A stretch of 64,000 bases of DNA. Origin: Chitinophagaceae bacterium. Lineage in GTDB: Bacteria; Bacteroidota; Bacteroidia; Chitinophagales; Chitinophagaceae. Positions 25,816-34,132 of this stretch are shown here, in pieces (the stretch's first letter is position 1; each line of letters opens with the position of its first letter). The DNA lies in contig JAIETM010000012.1 in the NCBI GenBank assembly GCA_019745155.1, positions 186,001 to 250,000 of the forward strand, given 5' to 3'. The notes under the pieces were generated by a model. It made no database searches. It saw only the letters and a program-made list of their open reading frames with translations, and was not told the origin of the DNA. Made by a program: the position numbers and the translations under genes.

Positions 25816-26319
25816 TTACGCTTTTTTACCAATTACCACTGCACCAACCATCGCACTCAGAAACAACACACTACTAATTTCAAACGGCACAACATAATCA
25901 CTGAACAGGGCTTTACCCAGGTTCTTGATCAAACCAATATTGCCGTCTGTTACTTGTGCAGTCTTGGCCTGCATATCGCCTGCCTGACGCACCAGTGATA
26001 CAAACATCATCATGAAACAACCACCCGCTACCGCACCGGTTAATTTCAACCAAAGATTCTTCTGCGGCTCAGTGGTGGTATTCAAGTTCATTAACATGAT
26101 CACGAAAAGGAACAATACCATGATGGCACCTGCATAAACAATCAGATTCACAATGGCGAGGAACTGTGCATTCAATAAAATGTAATGACCAGAGATGGCA
26201 AAAAATACCATGATCAGCCACAACACACTATGCACAGGGTTCTTGCTCAGTAAGACCATGATGGCGCTGATCAGTGCAACTGCACTCAGCACCCAGAATA
26301 ATATTTGTGTAATACCCAT
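25816..26319 (-). CDS. nuoJ: NADH-quinone oxidoreductase subunit J
   Basis: A 167-aa, five-helix membrane subunit of complex I. The segment IVNLIVYAGAIMVLFLFVIM is the family signature, including the pi-bulge helix. Lies between nuoI and nuoK with short gaps. Confidence 0.95.
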   Translation of the reverse strand: MGITQILFWVLSAVALISAIMVLLSKNPVHSVLWLIMVFFAISGHYILLNAQFLAIVNLIVYAGAIMVLFLFVIMLMNLNTTTEPQKNLWLKLTGAVAGGCFMMMFVSLVRQAGDMQAKTAQVTDGNIGLIKNLGKALFSDYVVPFEISSVLFLSAMVGAVVIGKKA

Positions 26320-26341
26320 GTTGGTTAACGCTTCTTTTCTT

Positions 26342-26881
26342 TTATGCTTCTGCCAATCCTTTTGCTTTTGCGAAATCTGCTGGTGCCTGCTTTGGATCAG
26401 GAATCAACAGATCATCTTTACCATAGATAAATCCTTTTCTCGTATAGTTAGATGGTGCAAAAGTTTCACTGAGGTAGATGGCATCTTTCGGACAAGCTTC
26501 TTCACACAGTCCGCAGAAAATGCATCGCAGCATATTGATCTCATACTTAGCTGCATATTTCTCTTCGCGATACAGGTTCTCTTCTCCCGGCAGTCTTTCC
26601 GCAGCTTCCATGGTAATGGCTTCTGCAGGGCAGGCAACTGCGCACAAACCGCAAGCTGTACAACGCTCACGACCTTCTTCATCGCGGTTCAGCACATGCA
26701 GTCCGCGAAAAACCGGACTGAATGGACGCTTCTGCTCAGGATAATTGATCGTTGGTTTCTTCTTGAAAATATGACTGAACGTAATGGCCATACCCTTGAT
26801 GATATTCCAGAGATAAATGCTCTCCAGCCATGTCATCGGGCGGCGTTCTACCGGTTTCGCTCTGTTCGTTAAAGCCTGCAT
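26342..26881 (-). CDS. nuoI: NADH-quinone oxidoreductase subunit I
   Basis: A 179-aa ferredoxin-like subunit of complex I with two [4Fe-4S] motifs, CTACGLCAVACPAEAI and CIFCGLCEEACPKDAI, holding clusters N6a and N6b. The N terminus carries an amphipathic helix for membrane docking. A 130-base gap separates it from nuoH; no gene is seen there. Confidence 0.97.
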   Translation of the reverse strand: MQALTNRAKPVERRPMTWLESIYLWNIIKGMAITFSHIFKKKPTINYPEQKRPFSPVFRGLHVLNRDEEGRERCTACGLCAVACPAEAITMEAAERLPGEENLYREEKYAAKYEINMLRCIFCGLCEEACPKDAIYLSETFAPSNYTRKGFIYGKDDLLIPDPKQAPADFAKAKGLAEA

Positions 26882-27011
26882 ATCTATTTCGTTTTAGCGT
26901 AAGCCTTGCTGGCTGCTGCTAAGGGTTTGCAAATATATTTTTTTCGCCAAATGTTGTGCTCTGCTCAGCGTTCCTTGTGTCACTCACTGCAACGCCTGCA
27001 AATCACTCAGC

Positions 27012-28055
27012 TTATTTTCCCAACCACAGAATCACTGCGCCTGTCAACAACATATTGGCCAATGCCAACGGAATCATCTTCTTCCAGCCGAGATTCATCA
27101 GCTGATCATAACGGAAGCGCGGGATGGTCCAGCGAATCCACATGAATACAAAGAGGAAGATCACAATCTTGGTAAGCAAGGTTGCCACACCAATAATTGC
27201 TGCAATATTTACAGGTAAAGTCGATTCATCTAAGAAAGGCAGATCATAACCACCAAAGAACAAGGTTGCCATTACCGCACTGCTGATGATCATGTTTACA
27301 TACTCTGCGAAGAGATAGAAACCCATCTTCATTGAAGAGTATTCCTGGTGGTAACCAAAGTTCAATTCGTTTTCTGCTTCAGGTAAATCGAAAGGTGTTC
27401 TGTTACACTCAGCCAATGCACAAATGAAGAAAATCAAAAAGCCCAGTGGCTGATAGACAATGTTCCACTGACCGCTCATTTGTTGCTTCACAATTTCACC
27501 TAACTGCAATGTGCCTGTGATCATCAATACTGCAATCAATGATAAGCCCATCGCCAATTCATAACTAATAGCCTGAGATGCACCACGCAGTGCTGCAATC
27601 AAAGAGAATTTGTTGTTGGATGCCCAACCACCAATCATAATACCATATACACCCAAACTCACTACAGCAAATACATAGAGAATACCAATGTTTACATCAG
27701 CAATCTGCAGTGTAACTGTTCTACCAAATACTTCCGCTTTATCACCAAAAGGTACTACAGCGCATGTCATCAATGCAGCTGTCATCGCCAATGCTGGTCC
27801 AAGAATAAACAGAAACTTATTCGAGTTATTGGGAATCAGGTCTTCTTTGAAAAACAATTTCAAACCATCTGCCAGCGGCTGCAGCAAACCAAAAGGACCA
27901 GCACGGTTAGGACCGCGTCTGTCCTGCAGAATCGCTGCCACTTTACGCTCAGCAAAAGTGGTATAGAGGGCAATACCCAGACTGGCGAGAATGATTACTG
28001 CAATCAGTATCAGTTTCTCTACAGCCAGCATCCAGTCAAAACTTAACAATATCAT
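27012..28055 (-). CDS. nuoH: NADH-quinone oxidoreductase subunit H
   Basis: A 347-aa, eight-helix subunit that forms the quinone chamber of complex I. Conserved loops seen are ERKVAAILQDRRGPNRAGPFG and CNRTPFDLPEAENELNFGYHQEYSS. It starts 19 bases after nuoG. Confidence 0.97.
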   Translation of the reverse strand: MILLSFDWMLAVEKLILIAVIILASLGIALYTTFAERKVAAILQDRRGPNRAGPFGLLQPLADGLKLFFKEDLIPNNSNKFLFILGPALAMTAALMTCAVVPFGDKAEVFGRTVTLQIADVNIGILYVFAVVSLGVYGIMIGGWASNNKFSLIAALRGASQAISYELAMGLSLIAVLMITGTLQLGEIVKQQMSGQWNIVYQPLGFLIFFICALAECNRTPFDLPEAENELNFGYHQEYSSMKMGFYLFAEYVNMIISSAVMATLFFGGYDLPFLDESTLPVNIAAIIGVATLLTKIVIFLFVFMWIRWTIPRFRYDQLMNLGWKKMIPLALANMLLTGAVILWLGK

Positions 28056-28074
28056 CTTCAGTGATTATCGGGTC

Positions 28075-29172
28075 TTATTGATTGAAATCAGTTGAATGCG
28101 CAGGCCTGTCGAGCTTGCTCAATTCAATATTGGGCTTGTTCACTTCACTTACTGAATGGATATCCATCAGCAATTTTGGTGAACGGCCATCCATTACTTT
28201 CGGCATGGTTTCTTCAGGCTTTTGCAAACCCACATAATGTCCCTGAGAAATTACCGAGTGGCGATTCACTTTGGTTGGGCCTTCAATTTCCCAATCGCTC
28301 ACTTGCTTTTTCTCAAAGCGACAAGTATTACAAATCCAGCCGGTACCACCTTTGGTACTCTCTTTCACTTCACCCCACTCATCTTTACGAGCAGTAACAC
28401 GGAACACTTCATGACCACGCATCCACAGTTGTACTTCACCACAGCAAGTATCGCAATCACGATGTGCATCTACTGGTTTGGTAAACCATACACGATTCTT
28501 GAAACGGAAAGTCTTATCAGTTAAAGCACCTACAGGACACACATCGATTACGTTACCGATGAAATCGTTTTGCAGGTTCTTTTCAATAAATGTTGCAATC
28601 TCCGCATGATCGCCTCTATCCAATACACCATGCTCGCGTGTCTTCGTCAGCTGATCAGCAGTAAACACACAACGGTAGCAAAGAATACAACGCGTCATGT
28701 GCAGTTGAATATAATCGCCCAGATCATGCTTCTTGAATGTTCTGCGTTGGAACTCATAACGTGTGCCTGCTGCACCATGCTCATAGCTCAGATCCTGCAG
28801 GTGACATTCACCAGCCTGATCGCACACCGGGCAATCCAATGGGTGATTAATCAATAAAAATTCAACCACACCTTTTCTTGCATCCAATACACGATCACTA
28901 GTGATGTTCTTCACTTCCATACCATCCATAATCGTGGTGCGGCAAGAAGCCACCAACTTAGGCATGGGACGTGGATCTTTTTCACTACCCTTGGATACTT
29001 CTACCAGACAGGTACGGCACTTACCACCACTACCCTGCAGTTTGCTGTAGTAGCACATGGCAGGAGGTGCCACATCGCCACCAATCTTACGGGCAGCCTG
29101 CAGAATGGTTGTTCCAGCAGGTACTTCTACCGTAATGTTGTCGATGGTAACTTTCAAAAGCTGTTCAGACAT
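28075..29172 (-). CDS. nuoG: NADH-quinone oxidoreductase subunit G, short form without the large C-terminal domain
   Basis: A 365-aa protein where E. coli NuoG has about 900. Seen in order: a [2Fe-2S] domain (CYYSKLQGSGGKCRTC), a His-Cys3 cluster (HPLDCPVCDQAGECHLQD), a two-[4Fe-4S] segment (CILCYRC and CPVGAL), and the first part of the molybdopterin-oxidoreductase cluster domain (CDTCCGEVQLWMRGHEVFRV, ICNTCRF). The molybdopterin-like domain is missing, and nuoH follows after 19 bases, so this is not a frameshift. A short NuoG is recalled for Bacteroidota. It links the FMN subunit to the quinone module. Confidence 0.93.
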   Translation of the reverse strand: MSEQLLKVTIDNITVEVPAGTTILQAARKIGGDVAPPAMCYYSKLQGSGGKCRTCLVEVSKGSEKDPRPMPKLVASCRTTIMDGMEVKNITSDRVLDARKGVVEFLLINHPLDCPVCDQAGECHLQDLSYEHGAAGTRYEFQRRTFKKHDLGDYIQLHMTRCILCYRCVFTADQLTKTREHGVLDRGDHAEIATFIEKNLQNDFIGNVIDVCPVGALTDKTFRFKNRVWFTKPVDAHRDCDTCCGEVQLWMRGHEVFRVTARKDEWGEVKESTKGGTGWICNTCRFEKKQVSDWEIEGPTKVNRHSVISQGHYVGLQKPEETMPKVMDGRSPKLLMDIHSVSEVNKPNIELSKLDRPAHSTDFNQ

Positions 29173-29215
29173 AGAATGTCAAATATTATAAGTTCAAGCC
29201 TAGGCTTTCAATCAA

Positions 29216-30568
29216 TTAAGCAGGTACGTAAATCGGATCCGCATAATGCGCCAAACCATAATTGCGCTTGGTACATTCATCCGGATTATTCACGTGCCAT
29301 TCAAACTCATCTCTGAAGTGACGGATTGCAGCAGCGACAGGCCATGCAGCAGCATCGCCCAACGGACAAATCGTATTGCCCTCAATCTTGCGCTGAATAT
29401 CCCACAACAGATCAATATCACTCATCTTACCCCTGCCCTGTTCAATGTTCAAAAGAATCTTCTCCATCCAACCAGTTCCTTCACGGCAAGGTGAACACTG
29501 ACCGCAACTTTCGTGGCGATAGAAACGAGCGAGTGTATACGTATTCTTCACTACACACTGGTCTTCATCCAATACAATGAAACCACCACTACCCATCATA
29601 GAACCTGTAGCAAAACCACCATCACTCAAACTTTCATAGTTCATGTAACGGGTTTCGCCCTTCGCAGTCTTCAACAATAAGTTAGCAGGCAGAATGGGTA
29701 CAGAAGATCCACCAGGAATACAAGCTTTCAAGCGTTTGCCATTGGCAATACCACCGCAATATTCATCGCTGTAAATAAACTCTTCTACAGAGATGGTCAT
29801 ATCAATTTCGTATACACCAGGCTTGTTGATATTACCACAAGCAGAAATCAATTTCGTACCCGTTGATTTTCCTGCACCAATCTTGGCGTACTCTTCACCA
29901 CCATCATTCACAATAGGCACTACTGCTGCAATGGTTTCTACGTTGTTCACCACCGTTGGGCAATCCCACAAACCTTTGATGGCTGGGAATGGTGGTTTAA
30001 TACGTGGGTTACCACGCTTACCTTCCAAGCTTTCAATCAACGCTGTTTCTTCACCACAGATATACGCACCGGCACCACGTTGTACATAGAGTTCCAGATC
30101 ATAGCCACTACCGAGGATATTCTTACCTAACCAACCATTGGCTTTGGCTTCTTCGATGGCCTGCTCCAGAATATCAGTAATCCATGCATACTCGCCACGG
30201 ATATAGATATAGGAACGATTAGAACCCAATGCGAAAGATGATACAATCATCCCTTCGATCAACAGGTGTGGAATAAACTCCATCAGATAGCGGTCTTTGA
30301 AAGTACCGGGCTCTGATTCATCTGCATTACAAACGAGGTAACGGGGAACACCTTCCGGCTTGGCCAGAAAGCTCCACTTCATACCTGTGGGAAAGCCCGC
30401 ACCACCGCGACCACGCAAACCACTCTTCTTCACTTCTTCTACGATGGCATCGGGACTCATGCTCTTGAGTGCTTTCTCTACACTACGGTAACCACCTTCA
30501 CGGCGATACACTTCGTAGGTACGAATGCCTTCCACATGTGCTTTTTCTAATAATAATTTTCTGCCCAT
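29216..30568 (-). CDS. nuoF: NADH-quinone oxidoreductase subunit F
   Basis: A 450-aa flavoprotein subunit that binds NADH and FMN and one [4Fe-4S] cluster. Motifs: GLRGRGGAGFPTGMKW (NADH), GAGAYICGEETALIESLEG (FMN) and ESCGQCSPCREGTGWM plus CPLGDAAAWP (cluster N3). Presence of nuoE and nuoF shows NADH-using complex I. Lies 43 bases upstream of nuoG. Confidence 0.97.
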   Translation of the reverse strand: MGRKLLLEKAHVEGIRTYEVYRREGGYRSVEKALKSMSPDAIVEEVKKSGLRGRGGAGFPTGMKWSFLAKPEGVPRYLVCNADESEPGTFKDRYLMEFIPHLLIEGMIVSSFALGSNRSYIYIRGEYAWITDILEQAIEEAKANGWLGKNILGSGYDLELYVQRGAGAYICGEETALIESLEGKRGNPRIKPPFPAIKGLWDCPTVVNNVETIAAVVPIVNDGGEEYAKIGAGKSTGTKLISACGNINKPGVYEIDMTISVEEFIYSDEYCGGIANGKRLKACIPGGSSVPILPANLLLKTAKGETRYMNYESLSDGGFATGSMMGSGGFIVLDEDQCVVKNTYTLARFYRHESCGQCSPCREGTGWMEKILLNIEQGRGKMSDIDLLWDIQRKIEGNTICPLGDAAAWPVAAAIRHFRDEFEWHVNNPDECTKRNYGLAHYADPIYVPA

Positions 30569-30599
30569 AGTTCAGATCCCTCTCGGGAAATCTTGTTCA

Positions 30600-31100
30600 T
30601 CAATTATTTGCTGCAGCGTTTCTTCTGCATTCTTCTATGATCTGGTCTACTTTCTCTTTCGTCAGGTGTTCGCGATAGAACTTACCCAACTGCATCATCG
30701 GTGCATAACCACAAGCACCCAAACATTCTACTGTCTTCAGCGTAAACATGCCATCTTCTGTTGTCTGGCCCGGCTTGATGCCCAGCTTCTCACCAATGTA
30801 GGCGATGATATCATCACTGCCGCGCAACATACAAGGACCTGTCTGGCATACTTCAAACAAGTACTTACCAATAGGCTTCAGGTTGTACATGGTGTAGAAA
30901 GTAGCTACTTCATACACTTCAATGGGTTTGATGCTGAGGCGGTCTGCCACATAATCCATCACTTCACTACTCAGCCAGCCACCAAAACTATCCTGTGCCA
31001 GATGCAATACAGGCAGGAGTGCACTTTTCTGTTTGCCCTCCGGATAGCGGCTCACCAGTCGCTGAAACTCGGCTTCCTGTTTGTCGTTAAATCTGATCAT
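30600..31100 (-). CDS. nuoE: NADH-quinone oxidoreductase subunit E
   Basis: A 166-aa thioredoxin-like [2Fe-2S] subunit. The four ligand cysteines are in CQTGPCML and VECLGACGYAPMMQL. The start at 31100 (MIRFNDKQEAEF) fits the usual family N terminus; GTG at 31142 and ATG at 31106 are alternatives that add 14 or 2 residues. It pairs with NuoF to oxidise NADH. Confidence 0.95.
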   Translation of the reverse strand: MIRFNDKQEAEFQRLVSRYPEGKQKSALLPVLHLAQDSFGGWLSSEVMDYVADRLSIKPIEVYEVATFYTMYNLKPIGKYLFEVCQTGPCMLRGSDDIIAYIGEKLGIKPGQTTEDGMFTLKTVECLGACGYAPMMQLGKFYREHLTKEKVDQIIEECRRNAAANN

Positions 31101-31147
31101 AGTCATCAATATCATTTCGTCTGCGCTTGCACAGACAGTCACGTTAA

Positions 31148-32377
31148 TTAAGCATCCATTTCTCCTGCAATCAGGTTCAAGCTACTCATGGTGATGATGG
31201 CATCACTCAGCATCGCTCCCTTCACAATCTCTTCGTATGCCTGATAGTAGACGAAGCATGGTCTTCTGAAATGCAGTCTGTACGGGGTTCTGCCGCCATC
31301 GCTGATCAAATAGAAACCCAATTCACCATTGGCACCTTCAACAGCATGATATACTTCACCCGCAGGGATCGCTGTTTCACCCATGATGATTTTGAAATGC
31401 CAGATCAAAGCTTCCATCTTGGTATACACATCTTCCTTCTTAGGCAGATAGTATTCAGGTACTTCAGCATGATACACTTCTGCAGCTTCACCTTTGAGCG
31501 ATTGAATTTTGCGATAAGCTTGTTCAATGATGCTCAAGCTCTCCCACATTTCTGCGTTGCGAACCAAGAATCGATCGTAGTTATCTCCGGTTGTACCTGT
31601 TGGTACAGTGAAATCAAATTCTTCGTAGCTACAGTAAGGACTATGTACACGTACATCATAATCCACACCCGCAGCACGCAGGTTAGGACCAGTAAAGCCG
31701 TAGTTCAATGCACGTTCTGCACTGATGGCACCAGTAGCGATGGTACGGTCCATGAAAATTCTGTTACGCGTAAAGAGGTTTTCAAACTCTTTCAACACTT
31801 CAGGATATTCTTTCAGGAATTTTTCGAGTTTCTCAAATGCTGTATTTGAGAAATTCCTTTCAAAACCGCCAATACGCCCAATATTAGTAGTAAGGCGGGA
31901 CCCACATACTTCTTCATAAATCTCATAGATTAATTCGCGGTACTGCATCACATACAAGAAGCCTGTATACGCACCACTATCCACACCCACGATGGAGTTA
32001 CAGATCAGGTGGTCTGCAATACGAGCCAATTCCATGATGATGATGCGCAGGTAATCAACACGCTTTGGTGTTTGAACGCCCAACAATTTCTCACAGGTCA
32101 TGTGCCAGCCCATGTTATTGATGGGCGAAGAACAATAGTTCAATCGATCTGTGATAGGCGTGATCTGGTACAGTGGTCTGCGTTCAGCCAGCTTTTCAAA
32201 AGCGCGGTGAATATAACCCACAGTAGATTCTGCACTCACGATGCGTTCACCATCCAGCTCAACAATATTCTGGAACACACCATGCGTAGCCGGGTGTGTT
32301 GGACCCAGGTTCAGCGTGGTTGTCTGCTTTGCTATACTGCCTTCCTGCAGGGTGATGTGATGATGTTGCTCTGTCAT
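31148..32377 (-). CDS. nuoD: NADH-quinone oxidoreductase subunit D
   Basis: A 409-aa, 49-kDa-type subunit related to hydrogenase large subunits but without the nickel cysteines. LNLGPTHPATHGV near the N terminus is the conserved quinone-site loop; RVDYLRIIIMELARIADHL follows. It forms the quinone cavity with NuoB and NuoH. The gene stands alone from nuoC, not fused. Confidence 0.97.
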   Translation of the reverse strand: MTEQHHHITLQEGSIAKQTTTLNLGPTHPATHGVFQNIVELDGERIVSAESTVGYIHRAFEKLAERRPLYQITPITDRLNYCSSPINNMGWHMTCEKLLGVQTPKRVDYLRIIIMELARIADHLICNSIVGVDSGAYTGFLYVMQYRELIYEIYEEVCGSRLTTNIGRIGGFERNFSNTAFEKLEKFLKEYPEVLKEFENLFTRNRIFMDRTIATGAISAERALNYGFTGPNLRAAGVDYDVRVHSPYCSYEEFDFTVPTGTTGDNYDRFLVRNAEMWESLSIIEQAYRKIQSLKGEAAEVYHAEVPEYYLPKKEDVYTKMEALIWHFKIIMGETAIPAGEVYHAVEGANGELGFYLISDGGRTPYRLHFRRPCFVYYQAYEEIVKGAMLSDAIITMSSLNLIAGEMDA

Positions 32378-32425
32378 ATGATCTTCTCCTTGCGGAGCGG
32401 ATTTTTGCTTTTACAATTAAGTACA

Positions 32426-32944
32426 CTAGATGATGCTGCCCCCGCGGCCAAACATCTCATCGTCCTTGTCCACACGCGTCTGGTCTTCCAAAGGAAACTC
32501 CTTACGCATAGGGAAATAATCCATCTCATCTACGTTCAGGATGCGCTTGAGATTAGGATGACCTACGAAGTTGATGCCGAAGAAATCATAGGTCTCTCGC
32601 TCCATCCAGTTGGCGGAAGAGAATATTTTGGTGGCAGTAAACACATCTGTGTTGGCTACTGAAGTAAATACTTTGAAACGGATGCGGTGGTTCTCACGCA
32701 GGTTGTGGAGATGATATACCACAGCCAGTTCACGACCCACTTGCTCAGGATAATGCACAGCCGTGATATCGGTGAGAAACTGATAACCCAATGCAGGCTC
32801 ATCATACAGGAACTGCAACACTTTCAGGTTCATTTCCTTGGGTGCTTCAAAACTGAGCATACCATAGGGTGTTTCGAAACCAGTTAACTGGTCGCCGAAT
32901 TTTTCCTGCAGTTTCTGTTGTACTATTTCGTTTGTCAGACTCAT
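32426..32944 (-). CDS. nuoC: NADH-quinone oxidoreductase subunit C
   Basis: A 172-aa, 30-kDa-type subunit. The signature WMERETYDFFGINFVGHPNLKRIL is present. C-terminal PLEDQTRVDKDDEMF ends normally. Next to nuoB and nuoD in standard order. Confidence 0.95.
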   Translation of the reverse strand: MSLTNEIVQQKLQEKFGDQLTGFETPYGMLSFEAPKEMNLKVLQFLYDEPALGYQFLTDITAVHYPEQVGRELAVVYHLHNLRENHRIRFKVFTSVANTDVFTATKIFSSANWMERETYDFFGINFVGHPNLKRILNVDEMDYFPMRKEFPLEDQTRVDKDDEMFGRGGSII

Positions 32945-32968
32945 ATGCTTACCGCTTTCGCGGGAAAT

Positions 32969-33571
32969 TTATTCAATGCCATAGGCATTCATCAATGCCT
33001 TATACTGTTCGCTGTTTCTTCTGCGCAGGCTTTCGTTGTGAATCAGATCCTGCACTTTCAATACACCATCAATGATGGCTTCCGGTCTTGGAGGGCAACC
33101 GGGCACGTAGACGTCTACCGGAATTACCTGATCAATACCTTGTAATACGCTGTAAGTATCGAAAATACCGCCAGAGGATGCGCAGGCACCAACGGCAATC
33201 ACCCAGCGTGGCTCTGCCATCTGGAGATATACTTGACGCAATACCGGACCCATTTTCTTGGCGATGGTACCCATCACCATCAGCAAATCGCACTGACGAG
33301 GCGAGAAACCCACACGCTCACTACCAAAACGTGCTAGATCATAGTGAGAGGCCATGGTTGCCATAAACTCGATACCACAGCAAGAAGTGGCAAAAGGCAG
33401 TGGCCAAATAGAGTTTTTACGAGCCAAGCCCACCACTTTTTCGAAAGAAGTGGCAAAATAGCCCTCACCCTGAAGTCCTTCTGGCATTTCAGCCACCTGT
33501 TGGGGTGCTGCCAGCAGACTATCAGTAATCTTAGCCTCTTTTGGATGAATATTGAATCTTACCGGACGCAT
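32969..33571 (-). CDS. nuoB: NADH-quinone oxidoreductase subunit B
   Basis: A 200-aa subunit that holds cluster N2, the final donor to quinone. The adjacent cysteine pair is seen in [16 protein letters not shown]; the other ligands lie in [10 protein letters not shown] and [12 protein letters not shown] 76-base gap lies before it, after nuoA. Confidence 0.97.
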   Translation of the reverse strand: MRPVRFNIHPKEAKITDSLLAAPQQVAEMPEGLQGEGYFATSFEKVVGLARKNSIWPLPFATSCCGIEFMATMASHYDLARFGSERVGFSPRQCDLLMVMGTIAKKMGPVLRQVYLQMAEPRWVIAVGACASSGGIFDTYSVLQGIDQVIPVDVYVPGCPPRPEAIIDGVLKVQDLIHNESLRRRNSEQYKALMNAYGIE

Positions 33572-33647
33572 ATTGTTATAATTTCTTCTTGATCAGTTTA
33601 ATAACAGCACATTGGGGTAAGGGTTCGGGTATATCCCGCTTCTTCCC

Positions 33648-34049
33648 TTAATCTTCCCAGGTTAAAGCACCTTTTTTGATGATGTAGATAAATCCAGCGA
33701 GGAAAAATCCTACAAACATCACTACTGCTGTGAAGCCAGACCAGCCTAAGTCTCTGAAATTCACCGCATAAGGATAGAAGAAAATCACTTCCACATCGAA
33801 TAGCACGAAGAGGATGGCTACCAGAAAATATTTTACCGACATAGGCTGTCGGGCGTTACCAACCGCATCAATACCACTCTCGAAGTTGGCCAGCTTATCG
33901 GAAGTGTTACGCTTAGGACCAATAAAGCTGGAGAGAAAAATCATCGTTGCCACGAAGCCGGCAGCAAAAATCAGCTGCAACGCAATTGGAAAGTAATTGG
34001 TGGCATTATTGGAAGTCGTACTGTCTAATAAAAAATGTAGCCAGTCCAT
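33648..34049 (-). CDS. nuoA: NADH-quinone oxidoreductase subunit A
   Basis: A 133-aa, three-helix subunit with the quinone-site loop YFLVAILFVLFDVEVIFFYPYAV-type segment (FDVEVIFFYP seen). First gene of the 14-gene nuoA-N operon. A -7 box (TATTTTTG) with TTG 18 bases upstream lies before it, so it has its own promoter. Confidence 0.95.
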   Translation of the reverse strand: MDWLHFLLDSTTSNNATNYFPIALQLIFAAGFVATMIFLSSFIGPKRNTSDKLANFESGIDAVGNARQPMSVKYFLVAILFVLFDVEVIFFYPYAVNFRDLGWSGFTAVVMFVGFFLAGFIYIIKKGALTWED

Positions 34050-34068
34050 GGGGTAATTTTAATGGGGG

Positions 34069-34097
34069 CAAAAATAAGCCGTGGAATGGATATACAA
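34069..34097 (-). promoter_or_regulatory. Likely nuo operon promoter
   Basis: On the - strand TTG (34097-34095), an 18-base spacer and TATTTTTG (34076-34069) fit the Bacteroidota -33/-7 pattern. Transcription would start about 13 bases before the nuoA ATG. Confidence 0.6.
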
Positions 34098-34100
34098 TTA

Positions 34101-34125
34101 AAAACTCCCCATAGCGGGGAGTTTT
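34101..34125 (-). terminator. Terminator after the TPR gene, before nuoA
   Basis: AAAACTCCCC (34101-34110) and GGGGAGTTTT (34116-34125) form a perfect stem with a 5-base loop; on the - strand TTTTAATTG follows. Confidence 0.88.
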
Positions 34126-34132
34126 ATTTTGA

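Noticed and set aside
26195-26872. Long + strand frame opposite nuoI and nuoJ (225 aa)
   Set aside because: Antisense shadow of well-conserved complex I genes, with no domain of its own.
30525-31151. 208-aa + strand frame opposite nuoE
   Set aside because: Shadow of nuoE; Cys/His-rich composition comes from the reverse reading of a conserved gene.
32009-32662. 217-aa + strand frame opposite nuoD/nuoC
   Set aside because: Spans the junction of two real genes on the other strand and has no recognisable motif.
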